Source: Prevotella sp. UBA2742 (GTDB lineage Bacteria > Bacteroidota > Bacteroidia > Bacteroidales > Bacteroidaceae). From it: a stretch of DNA of 64,000 bases. The notes under the pieces were generated by a model, which did no database searches, was not told where the DNA came from, and saw only the letters and a program-made list of their open reading frames with translations. The stretch lies in contig DEJS01000017.1 of the NCBI GenBank assembly GCA_002353485.1, positions 1 to 64,000 on the forward strand, read 5' to 3'. Position 1 is the stretch's first letter, and each line of letters opens with the position of its first letter. Both the position numbers and the translations under genes were made by a program. This document shows positions 8,764 through 17,800 of the stretch, piece after piece.

Positions 8764-9477
8764 TTAGCCGTTATAGACCAAGGTGCCTATCTCTTCGCCA
8801 TCCATCACCTTCTTCAGATTACCTACCACGTCCATATTGAAGACGTAGATGGGCAGGTTGTTGTCCTGGCACATGCAGATGGCCGTAAGGTCCATCACCT
8901 TCAGTCCCCGCTCCAGCACTTCCTTATAGGTAATGGCGTCGAACTTCGTCGCCGTAGGGTCTTTCTCGGGGTCGGCGGTGTAGACGCCGTCCACACGCGT
9001 ACCTTTCAGCATCACGTCGGCCTCAATCTCTATGCCGCGCAGACTCGAACCCGTGTCCGTAGTAAAGTAAGGTGAGCCCGTACCGGCCGAGAAGATGCAG
9101 ACATAGCCCTGCTCCATGGCTTCGATGGCCTTCCACTTGGTATAGAACTCGCCGATGGGTTCCATCCTGATGGCCGTCATGACACGGTTCTTCACGCCGA
9201 TGGCCCCCAGTGCCGACGACAGCGCCAGCGAGTTAATGACCGTGGCACACATACCCATCTGGTCGCCCTTCACGCGGTCGAAACCTTTCTGCGAGCCCGA
9301 CAGTCCGCGGAAGATATTTCCGCCACCGATGACGATGCCTATCTGCACGCCCATCTCACTTACTTCCTTAATCTGCCGGGCGTAGTCGCTCAGCCGCTCA
9401 GGGTCGATACCGTAGCCCTGCTTGCCCATCAGGCTCTCGCCCGAAAGCTTCAGTAGAATTCTCTTGAATCTTGCCAT
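8764..9477 (-). CDS. pyrH: UMP kinase
   Basis: Phosphorylates UMP to UDP in pyrimidine nucleotide synthesis; cytoplasmic hexamer of the amino-acid-kinase fold. The 237-residue protein has the N-terminal phosphate loop KLSGESLMG, the GGGNIFRG motif and the nucleotide-binding TGSPYFTTDT region, all typical of bacterial PyrH. It lies downstream of birA on the reverse strand. The spacer between them is filled by 13 units of an 8-bp tandem repeat. Confidence 0.97.
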   Translation of the reverse strand: MARFKRILLKLSGESLMGKQGYGIDPERLSDYARQIKEVSEMGVQIGIVIGGGNIFRGLSGSQKGFDRVKGDQMGMCATVINSLALSSALGAIGVKNRVMTAIRMEPIGEFYTKWKAIEAMEQGYVCIFSAGTGSPYFTTDTGSSLRGIEIEADVMLKGTRVDGVYTADPEKDPTATKFDAITYKEVLERGLKVMDLTAICMCQDNNLPIYVFNMDVVGNLKKVMDGEEIGTLVYNG

Positions 9478-9492
9478 TGTCTTTTCTTTTAT

Positions 9493-9596
9493 TTATTTCG
9501 ATATTTCGAGGTTCCGATGTTTCGATGTTTCGAGGCTACGTTATTTCGAAGTTTCGAAGCTTCGATATCCCGAGGCTTCGATGCTACGAGGCGTCG
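9493..9596 (-). repeat. 8-bp tandem repeat tract upstream of pyrH
   Basis: Thirteen uninterrupted 8-bp units. On the reverse strand the unit consensus is CGAARCMT, the same family as the tracts upstream of the four-helix gene, tadA, groEL and cydB. The tract runs from just before the pyrH start back to three bases from the birA stop, so it makes up nearly the whole spacer. Reading frames through it are artefacts of the repeat. Confidence 0.9.
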
Positions 9597-9598
9597 TC

Positions 9599-10381
9599 TC
9601 AGATAAACATCACTTCCTTGAAGGCATATCGCCGCTGGCTTCCGTTGTCGTCGCGCAGAAGCAGATGGCCGTCGTCTTCCACCGTCACCAGCTCGGCCAT
9701 GAAGGCTCCGTCACCGTCAGCATAGGGATAGAATCCCATGCGGCGGTACAGCATTGACAGGTACTGCGCGCTGATGTCCTTCCCCACGTATTGGTCAAAG
9801 GCACGCAGAATATCCTTCAGCAGTTGCTCGCGATCGGTCTCGTGCTCGCAAATCTGCCATAGCGACACCGGGTTGGGCGCATCGCTGTGGAACACACGCT
9901 GATTGACGTTCAGCCCCACGCCGATGATGCAGTCCTTGATGACACTGCCTTGGATGAGGTTCTCTATCAAGATGCCGCATATCTTACCATCGCGCCAATA
10001 GATGTCATTGGGCCACTTGATGCTCAAGTCTCCGATGTGTTGTCCCAAGGCCTCACAGATAGCCAGCGAGATGGCCATCGAGACATGGAACTGACGGTTG
10101 GCAGGCAGCGCCTCCTCTGAGCCTGCTGCACCACTGCTTACCTGCTTGGGATGTACCAACAACGAGAAGAGAAGATTCCGTCCCCGCTCCGACTCCCAGC
10201 GGTTTGTACCGCAGCCCCGCCCCGCCGTCTGATAGTCAGCCCAGACGCACACCTGTTTTGCTCCGGGGAAGCTCTCACTTTCATCGTAGCAAAGTCCCCC
10301 TTTGCTACGGGGAAACTCCTCCCGCAGCCATCGATTGGTAGAGTCCGTCTCGTCAATATGTATAATTTCCCATTCCGTCAT
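9599..10381 (-). CDS. birA: Biotin-[acetyl-CoA-carboxylase] ligase
   Basis: Activates biotin as biotinyl-AMP and attaches it to the biotin carboxyl carrier protein. The 260-residue protein contains the substrate segment ETDSTNRWL, a degenerate GRG biotin loop (TAGRGCGTNRW), the catalytic IKWPNDIYW and a small C-terminal beta domain. There is no N-terminal HTH, so this is the monofunctional type. A longer frame from a TTG at 10471 is excluded because the birA promoter lies at 10449-10480, inside that extension. The ATG at 10381 precedes the usual EIIHIDETDSTN start. Confidence 0.92.
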   Translation of the reverse strand: MTEWEIIHIDETDSTNRWLREEFPRSKGGLCYDESESFPGAKQVCVWADYQTAGRGCGTNRWESERGRNLLFSLLVHPKQVSSGAAGSEEALPANRQFHVSMAISLAICEALGQHIGDLSIKWPNDIYWRDGKICGILIENLIQGSVIKDCIIGVGLNVNQRVFHSDAPNPVSLWQICEHETDREQLLKDILRAFDQYVGKDISAQYLSMLYRRMGFYPYADGDGAFMAELVTVEDDGHLLLRDDNGSQRRYAFKEVMFI

Positions 10382-10448
10382 AAGCGCTCTGTATGATGCC
10401 GCACGAGGCTTCCTGTTCCATTCCGCGCGGGTTCTCTGTTCTGTTTCG

Positions 10449-10480
10449 CAAAAGTAAGCATTATTTCTCAAACCTCCAAA
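10449..10480 (-). promoter_or_regulatory. birA promoter
   Basis: Reverse-strand TTTG (10477-10480), a 20-nt spacer and TACTTTTG (10449-10456) match the Bacteroidota consensus fully. It gives a leader of about 60 nt to the ATG at 10381. Confidence 0.75.
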
Positions 10481-10525
10481 TGTTTCTCCATTTTATCGCT
10501 TCGACAGGAAGTTTATTCCCCATCG

Positions 10526-10557
10526 TTTGCCGCTTTTGTCATTTTTTACTATCTTTG
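10526..10557 (+). promoter_or_regulatory. Promoter of the four-helix-bundle gene
   Basis: TTTG (10526-10529), 20 nt, then TATCTTTG (10550-10557). The 8-bp repeat tract begins 10 nt after the -7 box, so it would be transcribed as the 5' leader. Confidence 0.8.
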
Positions 10558-10567
10558 CAGTGAAAAT

Positions 10568-10664
10568 CGAAACATCGGAACCTCGAAGCATCGAGACATC
10601 GAAATATTGAAACATCGGAACCTCGAAGCATCGGAGACATCGAAATATCGAAACATCGAAACAA
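10568..10664 (+). repeat. 8-bp tandem repeat tract with 5-unit higher-order duplication
   Basis: Twelve units of the CGAARCMT family, one carrying an extra G. Units 1-5 and 6-10 repeat the same ordered series of variants, giving a higher-order period of about 40 bp. The tract lies in the mRNA leader of the four-helix-bundle gene. Confidence 0.9.
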
Positions 10665-10699
10665 CTAAAAACAACGAACCCTCAAAAGAACAGTAAACA

Positions 10700-11452
10700 A
10701 TGGAAATCGCCATCTTCAAATACTACTGGCTTGACACCTGGGTGCTTGGCAATGTAATACAGCTGGCCACACAGGACTTTTGCCTCCGGTTCCTGAACCA
10801 GGGCAACGACCCTTGCGGACGACTCTTCGACCAGATGACCATGGCTGCCCGCTCGGTTCCAGCCAACATAGCAGAAGGGAGCTCGCGCCATTCCACGTCA
10901 CGCGAGACGGAGATGAAGCTGATTGACGTGGCCCGAGCCAGCCTCTCTGAACTGTCAAACGACTACCTCAACTGGCTCTTGCGCTATGAACACATACCTT
11001 GGTCAAACAAATCAGCAGATTATCAAGCTGTCAACATCATCCAGCTGGACCGTCCTGAATATAAAGACGACGTGCTATACCAAAGCAGCATTCATATCCT
11101 GGCCCAGAAACATAAGTTTGATGCCTGGCTCAACACCGGCGACTCGCAGTTAGCCGCCAACTGTATGATTATTCTCTGCAACCGGCTCATTATGATGCTC
11201 CGCCGCCAGATACAGCACCTTCTGGAGTCCTTTACAGCCGAAGGCGGCTTCACCGAAGGCCTTACCGCCGAGCGACTGGCCTACCGGCAGCAGCAGAGCA
11301 CCGAGGCCAATGCGCCAGTCTGCCCGCAATGCGGCAAGCCCATGATAAAGCGCATGGCCAAGAAAGGCATCAACTCCGGCCAGCCCTTCTGGAGCTGCAG
11401 CGACTATCCCAACTGTACCGGCACAAGGAGCTACATCCAGCCCAGGAAATAA
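10700..11452 (+). CDS. Four-helix-bundle protein with C-terminal topoisomerase-type zinc finger
   Basis: A 250-residue protein in two parts. Residues about 1-190 are helical and contain the 23S rRNA intervening-sequence/four-helix-bundle signature (MTMAARSVPANIAEGSSR, then RETEMKLIDVARASLSEL). Residues about 208-245 form a C4 zinc finger of the kind at the C-terminus of topoisomerase I (CPQCGKPMIKR, then FWSCSDYPNCTGTR). This fits the four helix bundle suffix domain group found in Bacteroidota; no function is established. The finger suggests nucleic-acid binding, which is an inference. tadA follows on the same strand after a spacer made of the 8-bp repeat. Confidence 0.8.
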   Translation: MEIAIFKYYWLDTWVLGNVIQLATQDFCLRFLNQGNDPCGRLFDQMTMAARSVPANIAEGSSRHSTSRETEMKLIDVARASLSELSNDYLNWLLRYEHIPWSNKSADYQAVNIIQLDRPEYKDDVLYQSSIHILAQKHKFDAWLNTGDSQLAANCMIILCNRLIMMLRRQIQHLLESFTAEGGFTEGLTAERLAYRQQQSTEANAPVCPQCGKPMIKRMAKKGINSGQPFWSCSDYPNCTGTRSYIQPRK

Positions 11453-11456
11453 ACAT

Positions 11457-11513
11457 CGAAGCATCGAAACATCGAAACCTCGAAACCTCGAAACATCGGA
11501 AACCTCGAAAAAG
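11457..11513 (+). repeat. 8-bp tandem repeat tract upstream of tadA
   Basis: Seven units of the CGAARCMT family, one with a single inserted base. It fills the spacer from 4 bp after the upstream stop codon to 2 bp before the tadA ATG, leaving no room for a conventional ribosome binding site. Confidence 0.88.
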
Positions 11514-11515
11514 AA

Positions 11516-11968
11516 ATGACCCCCGAACAGCAACAACAGAAAGACGCTCAGTACATGCGCCGCGCGCTTCAGGAAGCGCAGCAGGCCTATCAGGAAGGCG
11601 AGATTCCCATCGGCGCCGTAGTGGTATGCCAAGACCGCATCATAGCCCGTGCGCACAACCTGACAGAGACGCTGCACGACGTGACGGCACATGCCGAGAT
11701 GCAGGCCATCACACAGGCCGCCAACGAACTGGGCGGCAAGTATCTTACCGACTGCACGCTCTATGTCACCGTAGAGCCCTGCACCATGTGTGCCGGAGCC
11801 TTGGGGTGGAGCCAGATACCCCGCGTGGTCTACGGCTGTCAGGACGAGAAGCGGGGCTACCAGCTCTATGCGCCGCGAGCCCTGCATCCACGATGCAAAA
11901 TAACTGGCGGCATCCTCGAAGAAGAATGCCGCCAGCTGATGCAAGATTTCTTTCGTCAGAAACGCTGA
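11516..11968 (+). CDS. tadA: tRNA-specific adenosine deaminase
   Basis: Deaminates A34 to inosine in tRNA-Arg(ACG), expanding wobble decoding. The 150-residue protein has the zinc deaminase motifs H59-A-E61 and P-C89-T-M-C92, with a conserved GEIPIGAVVV strand before them. The family also includes guanine and cytosine deaminases, but HAEMQAI and PCTMCAGAL fit TadA. Its stop codon directly abuts that of the convergent lipoprotein gene, with no bases between. The ATG is just two bases from the repeat tract. Confidence 0.92.
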   Translation: MTPEQQQQKDAQYMRRALQEAQQAYQEGEIPIGAVVVCQDRIIARAHNLTETLHDVTAHAEMQAITQAANELGGKYLTDCTLYVTVEPCTMCAGALGWSQIPRVVYGCQDEKRGYQLYAPRALHPRCKITGGILEEECRQLMQDFFRQKR

Positions 11969-12616
11969 TTAGTCGTTCTCTGCCAGACCAGAGTAGCGGA
12001 TACCGCTAATCTTGTACTTGGCATAGCCGTCGTCCGGATACCAGGGGTCGTCCTTGTAGGTGACGTAGATGATGATGGAGTCGGCAGGAGTACCATTGTT
12101 CTGACGGCCGGCACCCTTCAGTATCTTACCCTCGATGGTGACGGGCATGGGGTCTACCTGAGCGTCGATGACCACCTTGGTATCGCCATTCTCGTCCTCC
12201 TCCTCATGGCTCCAGATTACGGGGTCAGCAATGTTCTCTGCCTCGGTAGCGGCAAAGGTCATTGCCGACTGGTTGCAGGTCGTCTTGATCTTGAAGTCGT
12301 AGTTGGGGTAGTCGGGATTGTCGTAGTCGGCAGCAAAGTTGCCGATGCCCAAGATGTTGACCCACAACTGTGTGGGGTCGTTGGCTGTCGTATTGTAGGT
12401 CAGGATACGCGTCCTGGCGTTGCCAGTGGCGCCTTCCAAATCCCAGTAGTCCTCGCCGCCATCTATCGGATTACCACTCTCGTCAACAGCGTCTACCGTG
12501 CAATACCATTCACCAGCCATAGACTCGGTAGCTGTATTGCCGATATCTTCCTTGCTGCAGGAGGTGACGGCCATCGTCAGCAGCAGCGCAGCAGCCATAT
12601 ATACAATTTTCTTCAT
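11969..12616 (-). CDS. Lipid-binding-hydrolase-like lipoprotein (Lipid_bd family)
   Basis: A 215-residue predicted lipoprotein with signal peptide and lipobox ending in VTSC (Cys20). The mature part is beta-rich (MAGEWYCTVDAVDESGNP near the start) and resembles the Bacteroidota family named lipid-binding putative hydrolase, often the last gene of SusC/SusD operons. It is the fourth gene after susC, susD and a DUF5012-like lipoprotein. By analogy with locus BT2261-BT2264 it is probably an accessory surface lipoprotein of the import complex. No catalytic residues are evident. Confidence 0.65.
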   Translation of the reverse strand: MKKIVYMAAALLLTMAVTSCSKEDIGNTATESMAGEWYCTVDAVDESGNPIDGGEDYWDLEGATGNARTRILTYNTTANDPTQLWVNILGIGNFAADYDNPDYPNYDFKIKTTCNQSAMTFAATEAENIADPVIWSHEEEDENGDTKVVIDAQVDPMPVTIEGKILKGAGRQNNGTPADSIIIYVTYKDDPWYPDDGYAKYKISGIRYSGLAEND

Positions 12617-12636
12617 ATTCGTTACGCTATTTATTG

Positions 12637-13341
12637 TTATTTCAAAATGATGTGGAAAGTCATTACACCGGCATAGGGAACATCCCAGGTGAGCGTACCC
12701 GTCTCGGCGTCGTACTTACCTTCGAAACCATCCCAAGAGTCGCCCCAGCCAGCCACGCGGCTCGACAGACCTACCAGCGTGCCGTCGGCAAGGAGCTGCA
12801 TCTGACCGGCACAGGCATAGCTCTTGCCATAGCCAAGGCGCTGGTCGTACCAGCCGCCGAAGAAGTCGCTGACGCTGAAGATGCCAGGAGCGAGCTGCTT
12901 GATGGTGATGCCATAGCTGTCGAAGCCCACGACATTGCCACTGTAGTCACGATAGGATCCGTCCTGCAGTGTCCACGAGCCGGAAAGATCGGTCTCAATC
13001 GTGGGGTCGCAGACTGCCACGGTGCGGGTCTCCGACCAGGAATACTTTCCATCGGGACTAACGGCTGAATAGGTGACATAGTAGAGACCTGCCGTGTTAA
13101 CGTCGATGTCCTCAACGCCGCTGATGACGACATGTGAAGTATAGTCCTCGCCAGCATAGGTGACGGTACAGCCCGGGTCTGTGAAGGGCTGACCTTGCGG
13201 TGAGATATAGAACGCATCGCCCAAGAGGGTAATCTTCGGATAGTGGACGATAGTTGACTTATCCTCCGAGTCCTTGCTGCAGCTGGCAAACGTCATGGCC
13301 ACCAGCGCAATGATCATCAAATAAAATATATTCTTCTTCAT
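12637..13341 (-). CDS. DUF5012 / BT_2262-like surface lipoprotein
   Basis: A 234-residue lipoprotein with lipobox FASC (Cys21). Residues about 35-100 look like an Ig-type DUF5011/5012 domain (YPKITLLGDAFYISPQGQPF, a DPGCTVTYAGEDYT turn and a GLYYVTYSAVSPDGK strand). A second beta domain follows, beginning GSWTLQDGSYRDY. It sits between susD and the Lipid_bd-like gene. I infer an accessory surface subunit that helps capture the SusC/SusD substrate; a direct role is not shown. Confidence 0.65.
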   Translation of the reverse strand: MKKNIFYLMIIALVAMTFASCSKDSEDKSTIVHYPKITLLGDAFYISPQGQPFTDPGCTVTYAGEDYTSHVVISGVEDIDVNTAGLYYVTYSAVSPDGKYSWSETRTVAVCDPTIETDLSGSWTLQDGSYRDYSGNVVGFDSYGITIKQLAPGIFSVSDFFGGWYDQRLGYGKSYACAGQMQLLADGTLVGLSSRVAGWGDSWDGFEGKYDAETGTLTWDVPYAGVMTFHIILK

Positions 13342-13371
13342 AATGCTTTATGCTTTTTTGATGATTATACA

Positions 13372-14868
13372 TTACTTACCCCAGAAAACAGGAACGGTGT
13401 AGCCGGGGAATGCGGGAGCGTTGCCGTTGCGGGCAGCAGAGCTCTCAGCATAAGGCCAGCGCTCAAGCAGCTTGTTGGCACCCACCTCGCCAAACACCTG
13501 GATAGGTGTGTACAATGTGCCGGGAACATACTTGTCGGGAGCGAATGAGGCATCCTTTTGCAGGTCGTACATGTCGGAACCTGAGACATTGCCGAAGGCA
13601 GGATAGTCCAGACGGCGAATCTCGCACCACGACTCGAAGGTGTTCACACCAGCCAGTGCCACCCACTTGGCCACGCCGATGGACTGCTTGTAGTTGACCT
13701 GATCGAAGGGATTGCGGGCAATGTACTGGTCGGCACCCGAGACGCCTGCCGAGGCAAACGAGGCCTGGATGGCAGCGTCATAGTGTGCAGCAGCATTGGC
13801 GGCATCGCCCTTCTTGGCATAGTACTCAGAGAGGAAGAACTCAATCTCAGACAGCGAGATGAGTGACACGGGCATGTCGTAGCTGGCCACGGGACGGCAC
13901 CAGTAGCTGGACTTGAACGTTTTTGTGGTAGAGAAGTTGGTGCCCGAGAGGCCACCCACAAACTCCTTGTTGCCGTTGGGGCGGAAGAAGGCAGCCAGAC
14001 GCGGGTCGGTATAACCCGACTGCTGCATGGTGCCGATGATGGCCAGGTTGGCAACGACATTCTGCTGGGTAGAACCCCAGGCGCTGGAGAACTCCTCGGC
14101 ATAGAACGGGCTCATCTGTCCGCTCTCGTTCTTGAAGAAGCCCTTGTACTCGACGTCGGCTGTGGGGAAGTTACCCTGAGCCACCAGGGCGTCGAGCTTG
14201 GCCTGTACGTCCTTCACGCCGCTCTCGCGCATAAGCATCTTCAGCTTCACGGCGTTGGCGAAGCGAATCCAGTTGGTAGCATCCTGGTCGGGATAGAGCA
14301 GGTTGGTGCACACCTTGTTGGCAGCGGTGACCTTCGACAGAGCCACATCAAGGCTGTCGATCAGAGCGTCGTAGATGTCGCTACCCTCGTCATACTTGGG
14401 CGACATGTTGTTCAGGTCCTGCATGGCCTCGGTGTAGGGCACCTCGCCATAGCAGTCGACGAGCACCTGATAGGTGAAGGCCTTCAGCGTGGTGGCAGCC
14501 AGATAGGTGCCCCATTCTTGACTCTCTCTGGAGAAGCGCAGCACATAGTCAAGGCTCTTCAGCGTACGCGAGGTCAGTTGGGTGTAGGCACCGCTGGAGC
14601 GGGTGGCCGACATGGTGAACTTCGAGTAGTCCAGATAGTTGCTCGTACCGTAGGTCTGCGTGTAGTACTGTGCGAAATAACCGCCAGTGATACGCATGAA
14701 GTCGCCATAGGTAGCCACGAGGTTAATCTCGGCTGCCGGCATCATGATGCCGGCGTTCATGTTGCTCTCTGTAGGAGAGTTCGGACTTTCGTTGATATCA
14801 AGATAGCTGTCACACGACGTAAAAGCCAGTCCTGAAGCGATTGTTGCGATTAAAAATAATTTCTTCAT
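13372..14868 (-). CDS. SusD/RagB-type nutrient-binding lipoprotein (SusD-like_2)
   Basis: A 498-residue outer-membrane lipoprotein with signal peptide and lipobox FTSC (Cys19). The N-terminal DINESPNSPT motif is characteristic of the SusD-like_2 subgroup. The rest is mainly helical, with TPR-type helices as in other SusD proteins. SusD forms the lid over the SusC barrel and holds the ligand. The gene lies 20 nt downstream of its susC. The subgroup and gene order suggest a peptide rather than a glycan cargo, an inference. Confidence 0.9.
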   Translation of the reverse strand: MKKLFLIATIASGLAFTSCDSYLDINESPNSPTESNMNAGIMMPAAEINLVATYGDFMRITGGYFAQYYTQTYGTSNYLDYSKFTMSATRSSGAYTQLTSRTLKSLDYVLRFSRESQEWGTYLAATTLKAFTYQVLVDCYGEVPYTEAMQDLNNMSPKYDEGSDIYDALIDSLDVALSKVTAANKVCTNLLYPDQDATNWIRFANAVKLKMLMRESGVKDVQAKLDALVAQGNFPTADVEYKGFFKNESGQMSPFYAEEFSSAWGSTQQNVVANLAIIGTMQQSGYTDPRLAAFFRPNGNKEFVGGLSGTNFSTTKTFKSSYWCRPVASYDMPVSLISLSEIEFFLSEYYAKKGDAANAAAHYDAAIQASFASAGVSGADQYIARNPFDQVNYKQSIGVAKWVALAGVNTFESWCEIRRLDYPAFGNVSGSDMYDLQKDASFAPDKYVPGTLYTPIQVFGEVGANKLLERWPYAESSAARNGNAPAFPGYTVPVFWGK

Positions 14869-14888
14869 CTTTAAATCCTCCTCATCAA

Positions 14889-17800
14889 TTAGAATTTAAC
14901 ACCAACATTGAAACCGAAGGTGCGGCAAGCAGGGTTAGAGTAGAGCTCGCCAAACATACCTCTCAGGTCGTTACCGTATGAACTGGTCTCAGGATCGATG
15001 TAGCGGTTGCTCTTGTGAGTCCAAGTGAATACGTTGTTGCAGAATACGGAAACCTTTACATCGCTCAGGTAGAGCTTGCTGACCCATGCCTTCGGCAGCT
15101 GCCAGGCCAGCGTGATGTTGCGGAGCTTCACATACGAGCGGTCAATCAGGTAGAACTCGCCGCCCTGGCCTGCGCCATAGTTGTTGAAATAGTCCTGATA
15201 GCTGCTGTTGTTCATGTAGATAGGCGTCGTGTTCTCCACGTATCCGCCATTGCCGTCGCTGACTACCGAGTTGGGAATCACGAAGGGACGGCGGTCGTTG
15301 TAGGTGGTGATGTCGCCATTACCCGTGAACTGCATCAGGTTCTTCGTACGCGAGAACATGTAGCCGCCCTTACGGATGTCGAGGGCAGCGCTCAGGCTGA
15401 TGCCCTTGTAGGTGAAGGCGGTGGTGATACCGCCCGTCCAGTCGGCATTGACATTCTTGCCGGTGTCCTTGACCTCGGTGGTCAGCACGGGCATACCGTT
15501 CTCGTCTACGATGGGACGGCCATCCTCGGTATAGGTGGGCAGATAGGTGTAGATTTCGCCCATGGGCTTGCCTTCCTCTGCATACATGTAGACTGCGTCG
15601 TTACCAGCTGAGAACTGAGCGATAACAGTCTTACCGCCCTCCAGGCTGGCAGGCATCGTGATGACCTTGTTGTTGTTCTTCGAGAAGTTGAAGCCCAAGT
15701 CCCAACGGAAGTCCTTGGTACGGATAGGCGTGGTGTTCACCAACAGCTCGATACCCGAGTTGCGCACCTTACCGAAGTTGGTCACCATGTAGCTATAGCC
15801 AGTAGACGGGTCTACAGGCAGCGTGAAGATCTGGTCGTTGGTGTTACGGTTGTAGAACGAGAAGTCCACATTGATGCGGTTGCCGAAGAGTGCGAAGTTG
15901 ATACCAGCCTCGAACTCGGTGGTCATCTCAGGCTTCAAGTCGGTAGAGCCGATAGAGCTGACAGCCTGGAAGGCGTTCAGTCCGCCGAGCGGGAACTTCA
16001 GGATGTCGGAGCCATAGTAGCCGTTGGACCATCCCTGAATGAAACGGTGACCCGTGAGATAGGGATCGGCATCGTTACCCGTCTTACCGTAGGCCAGACG
16101 CACCTTACCGAAGTCAAGAATGTTGTTCTTCGGAATCAGACGGGTGAATATCCAGCTCACGGTAGCACCGGGGTAGAAGTAACTGTTCTTGTTCAGGGGC
16201 AGGGTCGACGACCAGTCGTTACGGGCTGTCAGGTCGAGGAACACCATCTCGTCCCAACCGAGGGTGATGTCGCCGAACAGACCAACCAGACGGCGCTTCT
16301 GCTGGTGCTCCTCGAGCATGTCCTTGGTGGCACCGTTGCTCAGGTCCCAGAATCCTGTGTGGAAGGTCAGACTGCTGGTCTGGCTGTCGATATACGAGTA
16401 GTAGCGCTCGTTCATGTTGACACCGGCATTGATGTTGACGTCCAGACGGCCGTCCAGATACTTGTCGCTCCAGTTGGCCAGGAAGTCGTGGTTCAGCTCA
16501 TGCTTGCGCATGTAGGTGGCTGCCACATATCCGGCCTGGTTCATGTTGGAGGGAGCATAGCCCATGTCGTCGTTGATAAGGGCATCGTCCAAACCAATCT
16601 GCGGATAGCCTATCTTATGGTCGTAGTCAGTATAGTCGAAACCGAAGCGATAGGTCAGCGTCAGCTGGCGCAGGGGCTTGATGTCGGCCTGAATCTTGCC
16701 GAACACCTGCTTGCCGTTGTTCTGGTTGTAGTTGTTGGCAATAGCCCAGTAGGGGTTGGTGATGCCGTAAGGAGTATACCAAGCCTCGGGGGTGTTGAAG
16801 GCCGACGAGAGGTCCTGACGGTCTACCAGCGAGATGTCGCGTGGGAACTCCATGATACCATCGATGAACGACGTACCCTGATAGCTGGCCACGGTGTTGG
16901 TCTTCGAGGTGGCGAAGTTGACGCTCGACGACAGTTTGAACCAGTCGGTAGCGTCGTAGCTGCCACGGAAGGCGATGGTGTTACGCTTGTAGGTGTCCTT
17001 GTCGCCAGGCAGAATACCATTGTCAGAAGTGTGCGAGAAGCTCAGGTAGTAGGTCATCTTGTTGTCGTTCGAGATACCGCTGAGTGCTACGCTGTGGTTG
17101 GTCGAGACACCCGACTCGAAGAAGTCGCGGATGTTGTTCTCCAGTGCCTCATACTTGTGGTTGAGCTGCTGGTAGTTCCAGATGGGACCGTAGAGCTGCA
17201 TCGAACCGTCCATCTCGGGACCCCACGAACCGTTCTCGATGAAGGTCTGCTGGCCGTTCCAACCCTGACCGTACTTGTTCTGAAGCTTGGGCAGGGTAGC
17301 TACCGTACGCCACTGCAAGCCACCGTCGTAAGAGATGGTGAAGTTGCGGTCGCCACCCTTCTTACCGTTCTTGGTGGTGATGACGATGACACCGTTGGCA
17401 GCGCGCGAACCGTAAAGAGCGGTAGCGGCGGCACCCTTCAGCACCGTCATCGACTCAATGTCATTGGGGTTGATGTTCGAGATACCGCCTACGGCATTGG
17501 TAAACTGCTCCTGCTCTTTCTGCGTACCCGAGAAGGTGGTCTGCTGCAAGGGCACACCGTCCACCACGTAGAGCGGCTGGTTGTTACCGTTGATAGAGCT
17601 GATACCACGGATAATCACCGAGTTGGCAGCACCGGGGTCGCCCGATGTCGAGTTGATCTGCACACCGGCCACCTTACCAGCCAGTGCGTTTGTCACATCC
17701 GTTACATGGCCCTGCGTCAGCTCGGCATTGTCCAGCGTCTGGGCCGAGTAGCCCAGCGTCTTCTGCTGGCGCGAGATACCCATGGCCGTAACCACGATTT

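Larger units (their letters stand above)
10382..10699. other. Divergent promoter region birA / four-helix gene
   Basis: This 318-bp spacer holds the reverse-strand birA promoter, the forward promoter of the next gene and a 97-bp tract of the 8-bp repeat. I see no gene in it. Confidence 0.7.
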
